Assembly: GCA_963785425.1 (NCBI GenBank)
Contig: CAWAVG010000002.1
Location: 496,001 to 560,000 of the forward strand
Reading direction: 5' to 3'
From: RYN-133 sp963785425
Lineage (GTDB): Bacteria; Actinomycetota; Actinomycetes; Mycobacteriales; Jatrophihabitantaceae
DNA length: 64,000 nucleotides
Position numbers and translations under genes: made by a program
Part shown: positions 55,905 through 64,000 of the stretch, piece after piece
Layout of the letters: the number at the start of each line of letters is the position of its first letter
Position numbering within the stretch: position 1 is the first letter of the stretch
Notes under the pieces: generated by a model
What the model was told of the DNA's origin: nothing
The model's database searches: none
The model's input: the letters and a program-made list of their open reading frames with translations, nothing else

Positions 55905-56593
55905 AGGCATCGCACGGGCAGGCGGCGCGCGCAGCCGCGACGGGCAGACGCGGCGCGAACCAGCGCACGCCCGCAGCTCGGCACGCACCGGCGGCCCGGC
56001 GCACACCGTTCGTCCTGCTCATCCTGGGCCTGCTCGTCGGCGGCATGGGGCTGCTGCTCGCGCTGAACACCGCTTCGGCCGCCAACGAGGTCGCCCGGCA
56101 CGACCTGGCCTCCGGCGACCAGAGCGCGGCGGCGCGGCTGGTCGAGCTCGAGAACCAGGTGCAGGACAGCGCCGCCCCGGCGAACCTCGCGGCGGCCGCG
56201 GCTGCGCTCGGCATGGTGCCGGCCGGCAATCCGGGCTTTCTCGAGATCGGCGCGACCGGACGGGTCCGGGTGCTCGGCCGCGCGGCGCCCGCCAGCGCGG
56301 TACCGGTCGTGATCTGGCACCCGGCCGCGACGACGACCGCGCCGGCGGGCAAGCACGCGAAGAAGAAGACGACGAAACCCGCCAATAACAAGAAGTCGCA
56401 CGAGCACGCGCGGCCCGGAACGAGGACGACCAGGGCGCAGGGATCGGCGAAGCACCGGACGACGAACGGCACTGCCGGGCATCATCACCGTCGGACGCCC
56501 GCGGCGGCGAACTCGACACCGACACGCACACCGACGCCCTCCCCGACACCCACCCCGACGCCGGAGACCACGCTGCCCGGAGGCAACCGATGA
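55901..56593 (+). CDS. ftsL: FtsL-like septum protein with basic Thr/Pro tail
   Basis: The protein has 230 residues from a GTG overlapping the rsmH stop. It has a cytoplasmic basic N-terminus, one membrane helix (37-56, PFVLLILGLLVGGMGLLLAL), then a short coiled-coil-like segment with RLVELENQVQD and an AAAAALGMVPAGNPGFLEI-type end, as in actinobacterial FtsL-like proteins encoded between rsmH and ftsI. The unusual feature is a ~90-residue extracellular tail rich in Lys, His, Thr and Pro (GKHAKKKTTKPANNKK ... TPTPSPTPTPTP). FtsL identity rests mainly on position and topology. Confidence 0.75.
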   Translation: MKASHGQAARAAATGRRGANQRTPAARHAPAARRTPFVLLILGLLVGGMGLLLALNTASAANEVARHDLASGDQSAAARLVELENQVQDSAAPANLAAAAAALGMVPAGNPGFLEIGATGRVRVLGRAAPASAVPVVIWHPAATTTAPAGKHAKKKTTKPANNKKSHEHARPGTRTTRAQGSAKHRTTNGTAGHHHRRTPAAANSTPTRTPTPSPTPTPTPETTLPGGNR

Positions 56594-58605
56594 CCCGCTT
56601 CGGACCGCCGCCGCGCCGCGGAACTCCGGCCCGCCCGTCCACCCGCACTTCTGCCCGCACTTCTGCCCGCACTTCTGCCCGCACTCCTGCCCGCTCCCAG
56701 TCGGCGCGGTCGCCCGAGCGCCGCCAGCCGACCCGCCAACCGACCCGCCGACCGGCCCGCCGCCCCGCTGCTCGACGCCGGGCGCGCGCGCTGCGGCTGG
56801 GTGCGCTGCACCCGAGATTGAAGTTCGGCTTCGCCGCCATGTGCACGCTGCTGCTCGTGATCGGCGGCCGGCTCGTCCAACTGCAGGGCGTGGACGCCCA
56901 GAAGTACGCGGCCGGCGCCGCGGCGCAGCGGGTGTTCACGATGACGCTGCACGCGATCCGGGGTCAGATCGTCGACCGTGACGGCACTCCGTTGGCGTAC
57001 ACGTCGACGGCGCAGGACATCACCGCCGACCCCAAGCAGATCAGGGACGCCGCCGCGACCCAGGCCGAGCTGACAGGGCGCGCCGCCACCGACGACCTCG
57101 TACGCACCTACGCGACCAAGCTAGCGCCGCTGGTCGGCCGCAGCGCAAAGGCGCTGGTGCGCATCCTCTCCGTACAGGGGCAGTACGCCCTCGTCGCGAC
57201 CGCACTGTCGCCGGTCGTCGCGCAGCAGGTCAGCGCGCTGGGCCTGGCCGGCATCTACACCCAGCCGACGACGCAGCGTCAGTACCCGGGCCGCACCACG
57301 GCCGCGAACATCATCGGCACGGTGCACTCGGACGGGACGGGAGCCGCCGGCATCGAGTCGGCCTACAACGACGTGCTGTCGGGCAAGGACGGCAGCCAGA
57401 CCTACAGCACCGACAACCTGGGCAACATCAACCCGGCGAGCAGCACCGTCACCGACCCCGCCCGCAACGGCGGCACGGTGCGCCTGACGATCGACCAGAG
57501 CCTGCAGTACACCGCTCAGCAGTACCTCGACACCGCCGTGCGCGAGTCGGGCGCTCGGAATGCGGAGATGGTCGTGCTCGACGCGCACACGGCGCAGGTG
57601 CTGGCGATGGCGTCGTCCGGCACCTTCGACGCCGCGAACCCCAACACCATCAACCCCGACCAGCCGATGAACCCCCCGGTGATGTCGGCCTTCGAACCCG
57701 GCTCGGTGCAGAAGTCGATCACCTTCGCGGCCGCCCTGCAGCAGAAGCTGATCAAGCCGAACACCGTGATCTCGGTGCCGCCGACGATCAACATGGGCGG
57801 GGTCACCGTCAGCGATGCCTGGTACCACCCCACAGAGCGGTTCACCGCGACCGGAGTGCTCGCCGAGTCGTCGAACGTCGGGACGTTGAAGATCGCCCGC
57901 ATGCTCGGCCCGTCCGTCTGGGACCGCTACGAGCGCAAGTTCGGCGTCGGCACCAAGACCGGCATCGAGTTGCCCGGCGAGAGCAGCGGTTACCTGCCGC
58001 CGATGTCGCAGTGGTCGGGCTCGTCGTTCGCGAACCTGCCTTTCGGCCAGGGCGAGAGCATGACTGTGTTGCAGCTTGCCTCGATCTACCAGACCTTCGC
58101 CGACAACGGCGTGCGCGTGCCGCCCCGCATCGTCCAGTCGATCACGGGCGGCGACGGCAACGTCATGACGACCCGGCACCCTGCCGGCAAGCGCGTCATT
58201 TCGGCCAAGACCGCGAAAACCCTGCGCACCATGCTCGAATCGGTAACCCTGCCGGGTGGCACCGGAACCAAGGCGGCCGTGCCCGGCTACCGCGTGGCCG
58301 GCAAGACGGGTACCGCGCAGCAGCCCGACCCGAACCACGGCGGCGCCTACTCGAGCTGGATGAACTGGGACACCTTCGCCGGCATGATCCCCGCCGACAA
58401 TCCGCAGTTCGTCGTCGCGATCATGGTCGACAACCCGGCGCACGGGCTCGAGGGCGGCGACGTCGCGGCTCCACTGTTCAACCAGATCGCAACCTACGAG
58501 GTCGCACACGCCCACATCCCGCCGACCGGCTCGCACTCGAAGCATGTGCCGCTGCAGGTGTGTGACGCGGTCACCAGGATGGCCGCACCCAGTACCGTGT
58601 GCTGA
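56590..58605 (+). CDS. ftsI: Penicillin-binding protein 3 (division transpeptidase)
   Basis: This 671-residue class B PBP has a basic low-complexity N-terminus with RTSA repeats (19-33), a membrane helix (~79-96), a dimerisation domain with RGQIVDRDGTPLAYT, and the transpeptidase domain. Catalytic motifs are S372-x-x-K375 in EPGSVQKS, S427-S-N429 and K572-T-G574. It cross-links septal peptidoglycan. No PASTA domain is present. The ATG overlaps the FtsL-like stop. The N-terminal repeats come from a tandem 12-bp DNA repeat (56643-56690). Confidence 0.95.
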   Translation: MTRFGPPPRRGTPARPSTRTSARTSARTSARTPARSQSARSPERRQPTRQPTRRPARRPAARRRARALRLGALHPRLKFGFAAMCTLLLVIGGRLVQLQGVDAQKYAAGAAAQRVFTMTLHAIRGQIVDRDGTPLAYTSTAQDITADPKQIRDAAATQAELTGRAATDDLVRTYATKLAPLVGRSAKALVRILSVQGQYALVATALSPVVAQQVSALGLAGIYTQPTTQRQYPGRTTAANIIGTVHSDGTGAAGIESAYNDVLSGKDGSQTYSTDNLGNINPASSTVTDPARNGGTVRLTIDQSLQYTAQQYLDTAVRESGARNAEMVVLDAHTAQVLAMASSGTFDAANPNTINPDQPMNPPVMSAFEPGSVQKSITFAAALQQKLIKPNTVISVPPTINMGGVTVSDAWYHPTERFTATGVLAESSNVGTLKIARMLGPSVWDRYERKFGVGTKTGIELPGESSGYLPPMSQWSGSSFANLPFGQGESMTVLQLASIYQTFADNGVRVPPRIVQSITGGDGNVMTTRHPAGKRVISAKTAKTLRTMLESVTLPGGTGTKAAVPGYRVAGKTGTAQQPDPNHGGAYSSWMNWDTFAGMIPADNPQFVVAIMVDNPAHGLEGGDVAAPLFNQIATYEVAHAHIPPTGSHSKHVPLQVCDAVTRMAAPSTVC

Positions 58606-58606
58606 C

Positions 58607-60148
58607 GTGGCAGCGGATGTTCCCCCGGTCGTCCCACGCCCGGCCGGCGTCCTGCCGGTGTCGCTGGGATCGCTGGCCCGCGCAGTCGACGCGCAGCTGA
58701 GCGGCTCGGACGTGGCGGTCACGGGCATCACGATGGCGAGTGACCGCGTGCGGCCGGGCGACCTGTTCGGGGCCGCACCCGGACGCACGGCGCACGGTGT
58801 CGAGTACGCGCCGGGGGCTCTCGCCGCCGGTGCGCTGGCCGTCCTGACCGATCCGCCGGGGGCGTCGCGGCTCCCGCCCGACGTCCCTCGCCTCGTCGTG
58901 CCCGACGTGCGCGCCCGCGTGGGCGCTGCCGCCTCACTCGTCTACGGCGACCCGTCCGGCGAGCTCGACGTGCTCGGGGTGACGGGGACGAGCGGGAAGA
59001 CCACGACGAGCTACTTCCTGCACGCCGGTCTGCAGGCCGCGGGGCGCAGTACCGGCCTGATCGGCACGGTCGGGACGATGCTGGGCGACACCGAGATCAA
59101 GACCGGGTTCACCACACCGGAAGCGCCGGAGCTCCAGGCCCTGCTCGCAGTGATGCGCGAACGCGGCGCGACGCACGTCGCGATGGAGGTGTCCAGCCAC
59201 GCGCTGCGGATGGGCCGTGTCGGCGGCACGACGTTCGCCGTGGCCGGCTTCACGAACCTGTCCGAGGACCATCTCGACTTCCACGCCGACATGTACGACT
59301 ACTTCGACGCGAAGGCCGAGTTGTTCGATCATCACCCGCAGGTCGACGTGATCGTCGTCGACGACGTGTGGGGACAGCGGCTGTCGCAGATCGTCGGTTC
59401 CGGCGTCACGGTGAGCACGACCGGCGCACGGAACGCCGCGTGGCAGGCGAGCGAGATCGACGAACTGCCCGACGGCACGACCCGGTTCCGGGTCACCGGC
59501 CCGGGTGTCGACCTGATCACTTCGTGCGCGGTGCCCGGCCGCTACAACGTCGCAAACGTGCTGCTGGCGCTGGCGATGCTGCACGAGAACGCCGTCCCGG
59601 CCGAACTGGCCGCACGCGCGATCGCCGTCGCCACCGTGCCGGGGCGGATGGAGCGCATCGAGGGCGGCGAGGACGTGCTCGCCGTCGTCGACTACAGCCA
59701 CAAGCCGGCGGCCGTCGACGGTGCGCTGCGGGCGCTGCGTCCGCTCACGCGCGGCCGGATGATCATCGTGCTGGGGTGCGGCGGCGACCGCGACCGCGGG
59801 AAGCGGCCGCACATGGGACAGATCGCGGCGCGCGGAGCCGACCTGCTGATCGTCACCGACGACAACCCGCGCACGGAGGATCCGGCCGCGATCCGCGCCG
59901 CCATGCTGGCCGGCGCCCAGGGGGTGCCGTCCGGCGAGCGCGGCGAGGTGCGCGAGGTCGGCGATCGCGCCGAAGCGATCGCCGCGGCCGTCAGCGCCGC
60001 ACGGCCCGGCGACACCGTGCTGATTGCGGGCAAGGGCCACGAGCCCGGTCAGGAGATCGCCGGGACGGTGTATCCCTTCGACGACCGCGCGGTGCTGCGC
60101 GCCGCTCTGGAACGTGTGACACGCGAGCGGGAGCTGGAACGCCGGTGA
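58607..60148 (+). CDS. murE: UDP-MurNAc-tripeptide synthetase, meso-diaminopimelate type
   Basis: This 513-residue Mur ligase starts with GTG one base after the ftsI stop. The ATP loop is VTGTSGKTTT (125-134), with MEVSSHALRMGRV and the meso-DAP recognition motif DNPR in VTDDNPRTEDP. It adds meso-diaminopimelate to UDP-MurNAc-L-Ala-D-Glu, so the wall is predicted to be of the A1gamma/meso-DAP type. Its stop overlaps the murF GTG. Confidence 0.95.
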   Translation: MAADVPPVVPRPAGVLPVSLGSLARAVDAQLSGSDVAVTGITMASDRVRPGDLFGAAPGRTAHGVEYAPGALAAGALAVLTDPPGASRLPPDVPRLVVPDVRARVGAAASLVYGDPSGELDVLGVTGTSGKTTTSYFLHAGLQAAGRSTGLIGTVGTMLGDTEIKTGFTTPEAPELQALLAVMRERGATHVAMEVSSHALRMGRVGGTTFAVAGFTNLSEDHLDFHADMYDYFDAKAELFDHHPQVDVIVVDDVWGQRLSQIVGSGVTVSTTGARNAAWQASEIDELPDGTTRFRVTGPGVDLITSCAVPGRYNVANVLLALAMLHENAVPAELAARAIAVATVPGRMERIEGGEDVLAVVDYSHKPAAVDGALRALRPLTRGRMIIVLGCGGDRDRGKRPHMGQIAARGADLLIVTDDNPRTEDPAAIRAAMLAGAQGVPSGERGEVREVGDRAEAIAAAVSAARPGDTVLIAGKGHEPGQEIAGTVYPFDDRAVLRAALERVTRERELERR

Positions 60149-61581
60149 TCGAACTGACCCTGGCCGAGATCGCCGCGGCCGTCGGCGGCAAGGTGCGCGA
60201 CGCCGACCCGGAGACCGTCGTGACCGGTTCGGTCGAGTACGACTCGCGCGAGGTGGGCCGGGGTGGGTTGTTCGTGGCCCTCCCGGGCGAGCGCGTGGAC
60301 GGCCACGACTTCGCCGAGGCCGCTGTCGCCCAGGGTGCGGTCGCGGTGCTGTGCACGCGCCGGGTCGCCGCCCCGCGCATCGAGGTGGACGATGCGATCG
60401 AGGCACTGACCGCGCTGGCGACCGTGGTCGCGCGCCGGCTCGACGCGACCGTCATCGGCATCACCGGTTCGTCCGGCAAGACCTCGACCAAGGACCTGCT
60501 CGCGAGCGTGTTGGCAGTCGCGGGGCCGACCGTCGCCGCAGTCGGTTCGGCCAACAACGAGCTGGGTCATCCGTACACGGTGTTGCGCGCGGACGCCTCG
60601 ACGATGTTCCTGGTGCTCGAACTCGGCGCACGTGGCATCGGGCACATCCGGCACCTCACCGAGATCGCCGCGCCGCAGATCGGGGTCGTCCTCAACGTCG
60701 GGAGCGCGCACCTCGGCGAGTTCGGCTCGCGCGAGGCGATCGCGCAGGCCAAAGGCGAGCTGGTGGAGGCGTTGCCGCTCGAGGGGGTGGCGGTGCTCAA
60801 CGCCGACGACGAACTCGTGGCGGCGATGGCGGAGCGCACGCACGCCCACGTCGTCGAGTTCGGCACGACCGCGCACGCCGACGTGCGTGCCACCGACATC
60901 AGGCTCGACGACCTCGGGCGGCCCGGCTTCACGCTGCATGCCGCCGGCTCGTCGGCGCAGGTGCAGCTGCAGCTCGTCGGCGCCCATCACGTGAGCAACG
61001 CGCTCGCCGTCGCCTCGGTCGCGCTGTCGGTAGGGATGACCGTCGACGTGGTCGCGCAGGCGCTCGGCGCCGCCGTCCCGGCCTCGCGGTGGCGCATGGA
61101 GGTTGACCGAGCGCGACGACGGGGTGGTGGTGATCAACGACGCCTACAACGCCAACCCCGAGTCGATGCGCGCGGCGCTCGACGCGCTGGTCGCCGTCGC
61201 CGGCCCGCGCGGCGGGCGCACGGTCGCCGTCCTCGGGCCAGATGGCGGAGCTGGGGCCGGACGAGCTCGCCGCGCACGAGGAGATCGGACGGCGGGCCGC
61301 GCAGCTGTCGATAGCACGGTTGATTGCTGTGGGTGAGCTGGCCCGCGCCATCGCCGACGCCGCCGCTCTGGAAGGGTCGTGGACCGGCGAGGCCAGCCGA
61401 GTGCCGGACGCCGAGACTGCGATCGAGTTGTTGCGCAACGAGCTCCGGCCGGGCGACGTCGTCCTGGTCAAGGCATCACGCGCGGCGAGCCTGGAGCGGG
61501 TCGCGGCGGCCATCGCCCAGGATCGGACGGACGATCACGGCGGCGCGGGAACGCTGTGCGGCCGGAGACCGGAGGAGGTGA
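60145..61581 (+). CDS. murF: UDP-MurNAc-tripeptide:D-Ala-D-Ala ligase (apparent frameshifts)
   Basis: This Mur ligase starts with GTG (GTGA overlap with murE). The ATP loop is ITGSSGKTSTK, and QIGVVLNVGSAHLGEFGS is typical. The frame breaks near 61103 (SRWRMEV to TERDDGVVVINDAYNANPES) and 61238 (TVAVLG to QMAELGPDELAAHEEIG). The third frame then stays open into mraY, whereas a stop 3 bp before the mraY start exists in another frame. A third extra base near 61.5 kb would give a 477-residue protein, the expected size. MurF is essential, so these are most likely sequence errors. Confidence 0.88.
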
Positions 61582-61584
61582 CGC

Positions 61585-62682
61585 GTGGGCATCAAGACGA
61601 TCCTGATCGCCGCCGTCGTCGGTCTCGTCGCCTCGATCCTGTTCACGCCGCTCGTCGTCGCCTATTTCCGTCGCCGCGGGTTCGGGCAGGAGATCCGGGT
61701 GGACGGCCCGCAGAGCCACCTGGTCAAGCGCGGGACGCCGACGATGGGCGGCGTCGCCATCGTCGGGTCGACGATCGCGGGCTACAGCGCGGCCCACCTG
61801 TCGATCGCCATCAACGGCGGCGGCGGCCCGAACGCGTCGGGGGTACTGCTGCTGTTCCTGATGACAGGCCTTGGCGTCGTGGGTTTCCTCGACGACCTCA
61901 TCAAGATCCGCAACCAGCGCAGCCTCGGCCTGCGCGCCCGCGCGAAGTTCCTCGGTCAGCTCCTCGTCGGGGTCAGCTTCGCCGTCCTGGCGCTGCAGTT
62001 CCGCAACAAGCTCGGCCTGACGCCGGCATCGACGCATCTGTCCTACGTGCGCGATATCGCGACGATCGGGCTCGGATCGATCGGCTTCGTGCTGGTGGCG
62101 TATCTGATCGTCACCGCGACCTCGAACGCGGTGAACCTCACCGACGGGCTGGACGGACTCGCGGCGGGTGCCTCGGCGATGGCGTTCGGCGCCTTCACGG
62201 TCATCGCGCTGCTGCAGTTCCGTAACCCGTGCGGCACGAACCCGATCGGCGGCTGCTACCACGTGCGCGACCCGCTCGACATCGCGCTGGTGGCGGCGTC
62301 GGCGATGGCGGCCTGCTTCGGCTTCCTGTGGTGGAACGCGTCGCCGGCCCAGATCTTCATGGGCGACACCGGGTCGATGGCGCTCGGCGGCCTGCTTGCC
62401 GGGCTCGCGATCCTGTGCCGCACCGAACTGCTGCTCGTCGTCATCGGCGGGTTGTTCGCGACGGTCACGTTGGCTTCGGTGATGCAGTACACCTGGTTCA
62501 AGTTCACCCGAATACGCACCGGCACAGGTAAACGGATCTTCCGCATGGCGCCGCTGCACCACCACTTCGAACTGGGCGGCTGGCAGGAAGTCACGATCAT
62601 CGTGCGCTTCTGGATCCTGGCCGGGCTCGCCGTGGCGTTCGGCATCGGCCTGTTCTACGCGGACTTCGTCGGCAGTGGCTGA
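61585..62682 (+). CDS. mraY: Phospho-MurNAc-pentapeptide transferase
   Basis: This 365-residue, ten-helix membrane enzyme starts with GTG 8-10 bp after GGAGGAGG. It transfers phospho-MurNAc-pentapeptide to undecaprenyl phosphate, forming lipid I. Family motifs are GTPTMGGVAIV, the catalytic VNLTDGLDGLAAG, FMGDTGSMALGG and the HHHFE motif in LHHHFELGGW. The frame is intact, in contrast to its neighbours murF and murD. It overlaps the murD start by 8 bp. Confidence 0.96.
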   Translation: MGIKTILIAAVVGLVASILFTPLVVAYFRRRGFGQEIRVDGPQSHLVKRGTPTMGGVAIVGSTIAGYSAAHLSIAINGGGGPNASGVLLLFLMTGLGVVGFLDDLIKIRNQRSLGLRARAKFLGQLLVGVSFAVLALQFRNKLGLTPASTHLSYVRDIATIGLGSIGFVLVAYLIVTATSNAVNLTDGLDGLAAGASAMAFGAFTVIALLQFRNPCGTNPIGGCYHVRDPLDIALVAASAMAACFGFLWWNASPAQIFMGDTGSMALGGLLAGLAILCRTELLLVVIGGLFATVTLASVMQYTWFKFTRIRTGTGKRIFRMAPLHHHFELGGWQEVTIIVRFWILAGLAVAFGIGLFYADFVGSG

Positions 62683-64000
62683 GCCCGGGAACCCTGCGCC
62701 CGCGGAGTCGATCGGGCAGCGTCTGGCCGCAGCCCGGGTGCTGGTGTGCGGCGTCGGGGTCGCCGGCACCTCGGCGGCGAAGGCGCTGCTCGACCTCGGC
62801 AGCGATGTCGCGCTCACCGCGACGAGCGAGGGACCCAGCGTCGCGGAGCTCGTCGCCCGCGGCGCGCGGTGGATGGGGCCGCTGGGCGAACTCCCGGACG
62901 TCGACCTCGTCGTCGCCTCTCCGGGGCTGCGCCCGACGGACCCGTTGCTGATCGCGGCGCAGGTCCGCGGCGTCCCGGTGTGGGGTGAGGTGGAACTGGC
63001 CTGGCGGCTCCGCGGCCCGGACGCCGCTCCCTGGCTCGCCGTCACAGGCACCAACGGCAAGACCACGACCGTCCACATGCTCGAAGCGATGCTGCTCGCC
63101 GCGGGGCTGCGCGCCGTGGCGGTCGGCAACGTCGGCGAGCCGTTGATCGACGCGGTCGTAGCCGCGCCGCCGTACCAGGTGCTCGTCGTCGAGGTGTCGA
63201 GCCAGCAGCTGCACTTCGCGCCGTCGATGCGCCCGCTGGCCGGCGCGCTGTTGAACCTGGCTCCCGACCACCTCGACTGGCACGGGTCGTTCGAGGACTA
63301 CGCCGCCGCCAAGGCCGGCGTGTGGTTCGGTGCGGTCGCGGTCGGCAACGCCGACGATCCGCTCGTCGCCCGGCTGCTCGGGACCGCGCCCGGCGAGCAC
63401 GTCTCGTTCACCTTGGACGAGCCGGAGCCCGGCCAGGTCGGGGTCGCGTCCGGTCATCTCGTGTCGCGTGCCTTCGGCGACGACCACACCGTGCTCGCGG
63501 CGGTTGACCGACGTGCGCCCGGCCGGGCGCGCACAACGTGGCGAACGCCCTCGCGGCGGCGGCCCTCGCGCGTGCCGTCGGGGTGGGCGCGGAGGCCGTG
63601 GCCGCCGGTCTCGCCGCATTCGTGCCCGACCCGCACCGCAACCAGCCGGTAGGGCGTGTTCGGCGGCGTCGCCTGGGTCGACGACAGCAAGGCCACCAAC
63701 GCGCACGCCGCGCGCGGCTCGCTGCTCGCCCACGACCGCGTCGTGTGGATCGCCGGCGGCCAGCTCAAGGGCGCGGCCGTCGACGACCTGGTGGCCGAGA
63801 TCGCGCCGCGGCTCGCCGGGGCCGTGCTGCTGGGTGCCGACCGGGCGATCGTCGCAGCAGGCGTTGCGGCGACACGCGCCGGATGTCCGCGTGATCGTGG
63901 TCGACACACACGACGATGGAGCCATGCTGGAGGTCGTCCGCGCAGCGGCCGGGTTGGCGCGCCCGGGTGACACCGTGCTGCTCGCACCCGCGGCGGCCTC
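62675..64000 (+). CDS. murD: UDP-MurNAc-L-Ala:D-Glu ligase, partial (apparent frameshifts)
   Basis: MurD starts with GTG and runs off the window. VCGVGVAGTSAAKALLDLG, the ATP loop VTGTNGKTTT and NLAPDHLDWHGSFEDYAAAK are intact. Frame breaks occur near 63505, 63528, 63658 and 63857. The pieces read TDVRPAG, then AHNVANALAAAALARAVG, then FGGVAWVDDSKATNAHAARG, then QALRRHAPDVRVIVVDTHDD. Joined, they give a normal MurD. Each junction needs one base removed. As the gene is essential, sequencing error is favoured. Confidence 0.87.

Overview
This is a high-GC window, almost certainly from an actinomycete. Several things point that way: the GlgE-TreS-Mak-GlgB alpha-glucan route, a mycobacterial-type sulfite reductase with its characteristic Tyr/Cys pair, a short sulfur-gene leader peptide with an RRHIDL-type motif, an Rpf resuscitation factor, DUF3040, SAV_6107 and ECF42 families, an F420-type luciferase-like enzyme, and an mraZ-led dcw cluster whose MurE carries the meso-diaminopimelate motif DNPR. 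The genus is not determinable here; a non-mycobacterial, Frankineae-like lineage is my guess. No rRNA, tRNA, CRISPR array, phage or insertion sequence was seen, and no gene-free stretch exceeds 300 bases.

Layout. 1-18.2 kb is acyl-CoA metabolism: the 3' end of a 3-hydroxybutyryl-CoA dehydrogenase, a FilP-like coiled-coil protein, crotonyl-CoA carboxylase/reductase, methylmalonyl-CoA epimerase, acetyl-CoA acetyltransferase, MeaB, an SCP2-hydrolase fusion, two crotonases, glutaryl-CoA dehydrogenase and an isobutyryl-CoA-mutase-like large subunit. Together these cover most of an ethylmalonyl-CoA-type C4/C5 route. Interleaved are an ECF42 sigma factor with its DGPF partner, an Rpf with LysM, a prolyl oligopeptidase, a MarR regulator and a sortase-like protein. 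18.2-24.4 kb holds a CnoX-like thioredoxin/TPR protein, a DUF2156 protein, a class IV aminotransferase with a linked sulfotransferase-fold protein, a CpaE-like ATPase with an aspartate run, and a pirin. 24.6-34.7 kb is alpha-glucan metabolism: glgE-treS-mak-glgB on the minus strand, divergent from glgP. 34.8-41.7 kb holds a polyprenyl synthase, metF, a CDP-alcohol transferase, a kinase-LLM fusion and a carotenoid pair (cruF plus a glycosyltransferase). 41.7-46 kb is sulfur assimilation (cysH, sir, leader peptide, divergent cysG). 46-49.2 kb is SAV_6107, methyltransferase, dinB and DUF3040. 49.2-54.1 kb is a MoxR-DUF58-transglutaminase operon. 54.3-64 kb is the division and cell-wall cluster mraZ-rsmH-ftsL-like-ftsI-murE-murF-mraY-murD, the last running off the window.

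Two window-wide patterns stand out. First, most convergent gene junctions carry nested inverted repeats. Three are copies of one ~67-bp element (core CGAGTGGTCA / TGACCACTCG, AT-rich loop), one of which shows a compensatory base change; three others have the same architecture with different arms. They overlap stop codons and look like bidirectional transcription-end elements. Second, at least twelve apparent single-base insertions break otherwise perfect reading frames in mak, treS, glgP, a prenyl synthase, murF and murD. MurF and MurD are essential, so residual sequencing error is the likeliest cause. Those genes are annotated full length with the breaks noted.
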